Of a stretch of 64,000 nucleotides of DNA, positions 59,174-64,000 are shown one piece after another (positions within the stretch are counted from its first letter, which is position 1; each line of letters begins with the position of its first letter). The translations under genes and the position numbers were made by a program. Source of the stretch: Mesorhizobium sp. M2E.F.Ca.ET.219.01.1.1 (lineage in GTDB: Bacteria > Pseudomonadota > Alphaproteobacteria > Rhizobiales > Rhizobiaceae); NCBI RefSeq assembly GCF_004016445.2, contig NZ_SADT02000002.1, forward strand, positions 992,001 through 1,056,000, read 5' to 3'. Below the pieces are notes generated by a model. That model worked only from the letters and a program-made list of their open reading frames with translations. It was not told where the DNA came from and made no database searches.

Positions 59174-61506
59174 CACATGCTTAAGGCTACATGCAACGCT
59201 GAATTGATCACATAGGTGGCTTTTTCGCCTGCGCGTCTGGCCTCAGCCTCAAGCCGCTTAAGACTGTATTCATAGTCATATACGAAGCGCTCGCGCCCTT
59301 CGCTAGTCACAATTCCCAGCACCCCATACCAAAGCATCAGTCTGAATGCCTCATCAAGTGAGTCTTCGCTGAGCCCAGCTTTCAAAAATTGCGCGATCAC
59401 GATGTCCTTTGTGACGTGCATGGGTAACCCAATCAGCGAATATAGAATATCAGCTGAAAATCCCGATACGTCTCTGATTTCGTAGCCAAAATCGCTTATA
59501 AGATAGTTGGAGTGCTGCCGAACGGCGTCCCTAAAATCATCGGCTTGAACCAGGACGTGACCGCGATTAACTCCATTGGCTATCGCACTTTCAACAATAT
59601 TAATAAGAAACCGAGGTCGCATGAGGCAATGATCGATGCAATATTCGAGCGATGATCGGTCATCAACCAGGGGCACAAAGAGTTGAGCCCAGAGATCTTC
59701 GAAACCAAGCTGGTAATTATTGAGCGCCGTTTGCAATCGTCGATAAATAATTTGACGAAGCTTGGCGCGATCTGTCCAATCGATACGCAGTTGTCCGGAT
59801 TTTCCTCTGTCCGGCGTCTCTTCAACCATAAGCTCGTATATGTCGTTGCGAAGAAATACGACGCTATTAAAGTCTCGATCAAGTACAGCGAAATCTCGCT
59901 TGATCTTGTCGAGTGTCTCAATCATTAGGCGAATCAAGCGAATGTCAAATCTTTCAACTCCATTTGTCGGCCATCCTTTGTCAAGATTGTCGAACAAAAG
60001 GAGTATGTTTGTTTTGCTATCGGTATACCTTATAATTGCATTGTTTATATCGGTGATCCCCCCACGGAAAACTATATTTGTTAATCGCTCGTAAGATATG
60101 GCTTCGCCTTTGGATTTTGCTGTATTTATTTCCTGAAGTATGTATGTGCCTAGTCTGTTTATCCTTGCTGTAAAATCCCCAGTTTCTGTAATGCCAAATT
60201 CGCCGAGGATCCTTTCGATATCATGTTCCGCGGCGAGGGTGGACGAACTGTACCGCGACCTTCTTTTCATATCGCGGAGTATCGTATAAAGAGTTTCTGA
60301 CAAAAGTACGAAGTACCAAAAAGCAGCAAGGGTGTGGTCGAACACGCCCGTATCAACAAGCTTGAGTAACTCCTGCCTAAACAGGCTTAGCTGGTGCGAC
60401 TCAGGTTTCAAATCCGTAACGACGGTATTCCTTTGTGTTCGGATTGTATTTCGGACCATAAAGAAAATGGCAGTTTTCCCTGATCCTTTCCTGCCGGCGA
60501 CTACCCCTATCTCACCTCTCAGTGTCCTCAAATATTCAGAAGTCTCGACGAAATAGCTCTCCAAGGATCGAAATTCATTTTCTGCGGCAGACGCACCCAG
60601 AGTAATCGTCTGCAGAAGCGATTTGCGTGGGCGTTGAACTTCCGAGCGGGTTAAATTCTGTACAGCCAATACGCTGCCTTTGGCGAAATCGCTGACCGCT
60701 GCTTGGACGTCCTCGACGTTGTTGGCAGAGACCACAAGCTCTCGATAATCAATGGGAATCGTGGTTTCAGCAGTCTTTTGCTGTATCAAAAGCGTCCTGC
60801 GTTTAAGGCCGTGGGCAAGCCCCGCAAGGAAAGCTCCGCGCAGGTTGTGGCGCGCGGAGTCGTCTATCATAGGAGCGAGGATTGGGATCACAACTCCTGC
60901 TGAGGCCGTAATTTCCGCGACCATCGAGACCGATGAAAATCGCGCCATTTCGATCGGATCGAAGCTGCGATAGTGGACATTAGAGTCTTTGATAGTCGTC
61001 ACTACTGAATTACGAAAATCGGTCTTCCGATAGGCATCGAGAAGAAAAAGAGGCTGTGCAGTATTGATTGGCTTGCTGTACAGCTCGCGCAGTCGTGTTT
61101 CGGGAAGCGTGCGCAGGAGCTCGGCAAGTTCGTCAGAATTCTCGTATGACTTAAAGCCTACTATGTCAAAAAAACCCTCAGCCTGCACTCGCTTCGATGC
61201 GTCTGAATAGGACACATTGACAACAGGGGCAAAGGCCTTCCCGCTGCCGATAGCGAATGCAGCTTCATAATACACGTTGTAGTTCGGAAAGGTGACGTCA
61301 CAAACAATTACATCGGAGGATTGGATTTCGTCGCGGACCTTGTCCGGAAGATGTTGACCAAAAATTTCCATTTGAGGCCAAGGTCGTATAGCGATCCCGC
61401 CTCGGCGCGCGTTGGCGCGGATGCACGCTTGTTCTATAGTCTTTGCAAGTTCAGGCGGAGTAGCTGGAAAAGCAAAAAAAGCCTTCCGATTTGTACTGTA
61501 AGCCAG
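59173..61506 (-). CDS. P-loop ATPase with nucleoside-deoxyribosyltransferase/TIR-like N-terminal domains (possible defence protein)
   Basis: 777-aa protein in the arrangement of the Sll1717-type P-loop ATPases. Two N-terminal NDT/TIR-like units (about 8-90: SSDVIVCDVTFPNYNVYYEA; and about 175-240: ITASAGVVIPILAPMIDDSA), then a P-loop NTPase (Walker A VAGRKGSGKTA near residue 340; Walker B LLLFDNLDKGW). ATG 61371 gives 732 aa, but the frame stays coding for 45 more residues (RKAFFAFPATPPELAKTIEQ), starting at CTG 61506 behind a perfect GGGGAGG. No ATG/GTG/TTG exists there. AT-rich, foreign-looking. NAD- or nucleotide-hydrolysing defence role is inference. Confidence 0.75.
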   Translation of the reverse strand: MAYSTNRKAFFAFPATPPELAKTIEQACIRANARRGGIAIRPWPQMEIFGQHLPDKVRDEIQSSDVIVCDVTFPNYNVYYEAAFAIGSGKAFAPVVNVSYSDASKRVQAEGFFDIVGFKSYENSDELAELLRTLPETRLRELYSKPINTAQPLFLLDAYRKTDFRNSVVTTIKDSNVHYRSFDPIEMARFSSVSMVAEITASAGVVIPILAPMIDDSARHNLRGAFLAGLAHGLKRRTLLIQQKTAETTIPIDYRELVVSANNVEDVQAAVSDFAKGSVLAVQNLTRSEVQRPRKSLLQTITLGASAAENEFRSLESYFVETSEYLRTLRGEIGVVAGRKGSGKTAIFFMVRNTIRTQRNTVVTDLKPESHQLSLFRQELLKLVDTGVFDHTLAAFWYFVLLSETLYTILRDMKRRSRYSSSTLAAEHDIERILGEFGITETGDFTARINRLGTYILQEINTAKSKGEAISYERLTNIVFRGGITDINNAIIRYTDSKTNILLLFDNLDKGWPTNGVERFDIRLIRLMIETLDKIKRDFAVLDRDFNSVVFLRNDIYELMVEETPDRGKSGQLRIDWTDRAKLRQIIYRRLQTALNNYQLGFEDLWAQLFVPLVDDRSSLEYCIDHCLMRPRFLINIVESAIANGVNRGHVLVQADDFRDAVRQHSNYLISDFGYEIRDVSGFSADILYSLIGLPMHVTKDIVIAQFLKAGLSEDSLDEAFRLMLWYGVLGIVTSEGRERFVYDYEYSLKRLEAEARRAGEKATYVINSALHVALSM

Positions 61507-61634
61507 TTTCGCCTCCCCAGATCGCTGTGCAATTGATGACTTAGTATCCGCGCTTTCGCAAGCAGTCGCTTCTCAAATCCATTGATAAATGAAAGTCTGG
61601 GTTTGTGGCGTTCGAGTTGGAACACCTCACGCGG

Positions 61635-62894
61635 TTAAGGGTTCTTGATATCCGGCGGCCCCTCCCACCCAAACACACTCCGCCCGCCCAGAAGATGCGA
61701 CTGGTCCATCTCGCCCGCCACGATCTCCTTCAGGCTCGGTCCCGTCACATACCTCTCCATCCGGCGTGACTCCCCATCCAGCCTTCGCAGCGCCTCCAGC
61801 TCCTCGCCGCGCCCGAGCTTCGCCTTCCCCACCGCCGATTTCAGCACCGAGATCGTCTCGTCATAGACCTTCAGCGGCACGGGGAAGGGGTGGCGGTCCT
61901 TGCCGCCGTGGGCGAGCGAGAAGCGCGCCGGGTCGGAGAAACGGTAGGGCGCGCCGTGCACCACCTCCGAGACCATGGCCAGCGCCCGCACCGTGCGCGG
62001 GCCGACGCCGGGGACAAGAAGCAGCTCCGGGAAATCCTTCGGGCCGCTTTCGATAGCCGAGGCGATGTTGCCGTGCAGGCGGCGCATGACGATGTCGCTT
62101 TCGCGCACGTCGTGATGCGCGGGCATGACGAGGTTGGGGAGCAGCGGCTGCGCGGCTGGTTCCGGCTCGGCCTTGACGATTTCCGGGGGTTCCAGCAGGG
62201 TAAGCTCGGCTAGGATCTTTTCCGGGCTCATGGTCTTGAGCAGCTCGACCTGGCCGCCGCGCGCCTTTTCGGCGCGATGGTCGGTGAGGTTGATGATCTC
62301 GCCCTGGCGCTCGCCCTCGATCGCCGCATGCGGCTGGTCGACGAAGCTGGTCAAGCCTTCCGACAGCCAGTGGTAGCGGCGCGCCTGGCGGGCGTCGCCG
62401 TTCATGCCTTGCTGCACCACCACCCAGCGCCCGTCATCGGTGACGATGAAGCCATGCAGATAGAGGTCGTAGCCGTCCTGCACGGCGGCGCTGTCAACCT
62501 TGGCCACCAGCCGGCTGGCGGTAGCGAGAGCTTCGCCGTCCAGGCCGACGCGCTCGCCGATAGCCAGCAATTCGCCCGGCGTCTTGCGCGAATGCGCGCC
62601 GCGCCCGCCGCAGACATGGATGCCGAGCTCGCCGGCCATCGGGTTCAGCCCGCGCTTCAGCGCGCCGATGACGGAAGTGGTGATGCCTGAGGAGTGCCAG
62701 TCCATGCCCATCACGGCGCCGAAGGACTGGAACCAGAAGGGATGCGCCAGGCGCCGCAAGAGCTCGTCGCGGCCGTAATGGTGGATGATCGCCTCGCACA
62801 GCACCGCGCCGAGCCTGGTCATGCGCTCGCCCAGCCATTTCGGGACCCGCCCGCCATGCAGCGGCAGGTCGGCGCTGCCGCTTCGCTGCGTCAC
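61635..62894 (-). CDS. DUF763 protein
   Basis: 419-aa protein with the DUF763 pattern from its N-terminus (ADLPLHGGRVPKWLGERMTR; LGIHVCGGRGAHSRKTPGEL; VQQGMNGDARQARRYHWLSE). Some members sit near DNA-repair genes; function unproven. ATG 62894. Normal GC again, so it marks the right edge of the AT-rich islet. Confidence 0.88.
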   Translation of the reverse strand: MTQRSGSADLPLHGGRVPKWLGERMTRLGAVLCEAIIHHYGRDELLRRLAHPFWFQSFGAVMGMDWHSSGITTSVIGALKRGLNPMAGELGIHVCGGRGAHSRKTPGELLAIGERVGLDGEALATASRLVAKVDSAAVQDGYDLYLHGFIVTDDGRWVVVQQGMNGDARQARRYHWLSEGLTSFVDQPHAAIEGERQGEIINLTDHRAEKARGGQVELLKTMSPEKILAELTLLEPPEIVKAEPEPAAQPLLPNLVMPAHHDVRESDIVMRRLHGNIASAIESGPKDFPELLLVPGVGPRTVRALAMVSEVVHGAPYRFSDPARFSLAHGGKDRHPFPVPLKVYDETISVLKSAVGKAKLGRGEELEALRRLDGESRRMERYVTGPSLKEIVAGEMDQSHLLGGRSVFGWEGPPDIKNP

Positions 62895-62992
62895 GTGATT
62901 CTCCTGGATGCCGAGGATTTAGATGGCATTTTGGCGGGGATTTGCAAGGCGATGCACGAAGCGCTGGCGAACGAAGCCCAAAGCATCTTAGT

Positions 62993-63150
62993 CATCCTTG
63001 GGCTTGACTCAAGGATCCATGCCGTGACTTAGGCCGAGGAATGCCGCGGATCAGAATTCTGCGCCGTGGCAGCACTCGTACGTCACGGCATGGATCCTAG
63101 GGTCTGCGCGCGTCGCTTCGCTCCTTGCTCCGCCCTAGGATGACGACCGC
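62993..63150. repeat. Large inverted repeat, family C (copy 2)
   Basis: Arms catccttgggcttgactcaa / ggatccatgccgtgac and gtcacggcatggatcctagg, with outer gtctgcgcgcgtcgcttcgc, match the copy at 34340-34518. Fills most of the 324-bp gap between DUF763 and the secreted protein at 63219; no gene seen. Confidence 0.8.
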
Positions 63151-63218
63151 GAAGCGTGGCCTACGCTTGCGTCTCGTCAATGCCGCTTCGGTACGCTGCT
63201 GCCCGCCGAGCCCGCCGC

Positions 63219-63545
63219 CTAGTACCTGTAATAGTACCGGTGGTGGTGATGCCTGTGGTGCCAGTAGTGGTGCCTATGGTGATACCGGTGGCGATACACG
63301 TAGTAGTGCCTGTAGTAGTACCGGTGCGGATAGCGGACATAGCCGGGATAATAGTCGTCATAGTAGCGCGGGCCGTAATAGCGGCCGCCATAGTCGTAGA
63401 ACGGGCCGCCATACATCGGACCGCCATAGAACGGATAGCCGCCGAACCCGAAACCGAGACCGAAGAAGCCGTGCGCATCCGCCGGCGCTATCGTTGCCGC
63501 CGCCGACGCGACTGCGATCACCGAAGCAAACAGAAGTTTTTTCAT
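63219..63545 (-). CDS. Secreted Gly/Tyr/His-rich protein
   Basis: 108-aa exported protein. Signal peptide 1-24 (KLLFASVIAVASAAATIAPA), then GGYPFYGGPMYGGPFYDYGG and a His/Tyr/Arg repeat tail (YRHRYHHRHHYWHHRHHHHR). May bind metal or cell-surface polymer; function unknown. ATG 63545 with AGGAGG-like sequence 4-11 nt upstream. Paralogue-like partial gene at 63762. Confidence 0.8.
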   Translation of the reverse strand: MKKLLFASVIAVASAAATIAPADAHGFFGLGFGFGGYPFYGGPMYGGPFYDYGGRYYGPRYYDDYYPGYVRYPHRYYYRHYYVYRHRYHHRHHYWHHRHHHHRYYYRY

Positions 63546-63761
63546 GGGGCAACCTCCTCCTGAAGGTCGATCACCCTGTAAACGCGCCCAAGCCAGCCCG
63601 TGTTCCCGCAAGTGCTAATATTCGCTCGCGGGCCAGCAGCCTTAGCAAGATCGGAAAGGGTCGAGAACCGGACCCGACAACCCCACGCCCCTGTCCATGG
63701 CGCGAAATCGCGCGGGGCGGCAGTGCCGCCCCGCGCGGTCATTCAGGCTTACTGGCTCCTA

Positions 63762-64000
63762 CTAGTAGTTGTTGTAGTAGCCGTTACCGCAGACGCGCAC
63801 TTCCTCCACCACGCGGTGGTGGTGGCGCCAGTGGGTTATCAGCTCGGTGCGGCAATGATGGCGGTGATAGCGGTTATGGTAGCGCACCACATAGCCGCCA
63901 TTGTCGTAGTAGTCGTCATTGTAGACATGGCGGTAGTAGCGGTGCGGGTAATAGCCGCCATAGTCGCCATAGTAGCCGTCATCATAGCCCGGGCCGACGC
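63762..64000 (-). CDS. Secreted Gly/Tyr/His-rich protein (partial, runs off window)
   Basis: Read on the minus strand from 63998: VGPGYDDGYYGDYGGYYPHR, then YRHVYNDDYYDNGGYVVRYH, then C-terminal RVVEEVRVCGNGYYNNY and TAG (63762-63764). The N-terminus, including any signal peptide, lies beyond 64000. Composition matches the gene at 63219-63545, so a small family. Confidence 0.75.
   Translation of the reverse strand, partial: VGPGYDDGYYGDYGGYYPHRYYRHVYNDDYYDNGGYVVRYHNRYHRHHCRTELITHWRHHHRVVEEVRVCGNGYYNNY

Noticed and set aside
61434..61625. 63-aa minus-strand frame before the ATPase
   Set aside because: Overlaps the CTG-started extension in another frame and has no family or ribosome site.
63070..63100. 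CGTAC-containing site in repeat family C as operator
   Set aside because: Part of the repeat arm (ctcgtacgtcacgg); no N5 symmetry.

Overview
The window reads as chromosomal DNA of a high-GC Rhizobiales bacterium, most likely Mesorhizobium or a close relative. This rests on gene content (ExsH-like glucanase with PrsDE-type secretion, DUF1236, DUF982, DUF1127 and DUF2934 proteins, GcrA, GlxA-type regulators), an alphaproteobacterial LexA box of the GTTC-N7-GTTC type, and several families of short palindromic repeats typical of rhizobia. No rRNA, tRNA or CRISPR array was seen.

Layout. 0-6.4 kb: a broken epimerase-like gene with a divergent AraC regulator, a VanZ-like protein, and a GlxA regulator / aminotransferase / FAD oxidase catabolic cluster. 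6.4-9.1 kb: an acquired-looking LysR / SDR / limonene-epoxide-hydrolase-like cassette ending in an IS66 scar. 9.3-18.4 kb: two EamA transporters, a SARP-like regulator fused to an alpha/beta hydrolase and broken by TGA, a MaoC plus two flavoprotein operon, OsmC and DUF1127. 18.4-23 kb: RTX/GH16 glucanase with its type I secretion pair. 23.4-30.1 kb: SRPBCC, SDR, patatin, SOS-controlled dinB, cupin and small ORFs. 30.1-33.8 kb: divergent TadG-like paralogues and two TadE-like pseudopilins. 33.9-43.4 kb: many small secreted or unknown proteins (three DUF1236), a J-domain protein and two candidate sRNAs. 43.4-48.4 kb: nucleotidyltransferase-fold gene with a double operator, then a TPP riboswitch followed by ykoF-thiX-thiZ-thiY. 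48.4-54.2 kb: a split unknown gene and a 1664-aa TPR protein. 54.4-58.7 kb: a prophage-like early module (S24 repressor, Cro-like, GcrA, replication-like, DUF6456-like) without late genes. 58.7-61.6 kb: an AT-rich islet with a P-loop ATPase carrying nucleotide-deoxyribosyltransferase-like domains, a plausible defence gene. 61.6-64 kb: DUF763 and two Gly/Tyr/His-rich secreted proteins.

The most unusual signals are these. (1) Palindromic repeat elements lie in frame inside or at the ends of four proteins (GcrA, patatin, ThiX, a phage-module protein), resembling the protein-coding palindromic elements of Rickettsia. (2) A shared operator, CGTAC-N5-GTACG, lies in front of the prophage-type repressor and of an unknown gene about 11.7 kb away. 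(3) Two long inverted repeats built on GTTATAAGA precede a nucleotidyltransferase-fold gene. (4) Two genes carry TGA where the family has Trp, and a third is split by TAA. (5) The AT-rich ATPase appears to start at CTG behind a perfect Shine-Dalgarno. (6) Two orphan rho-independent terminators suggest unannotated sRNAs. All functional statements come from reading the sequence and family memory; no search was run.
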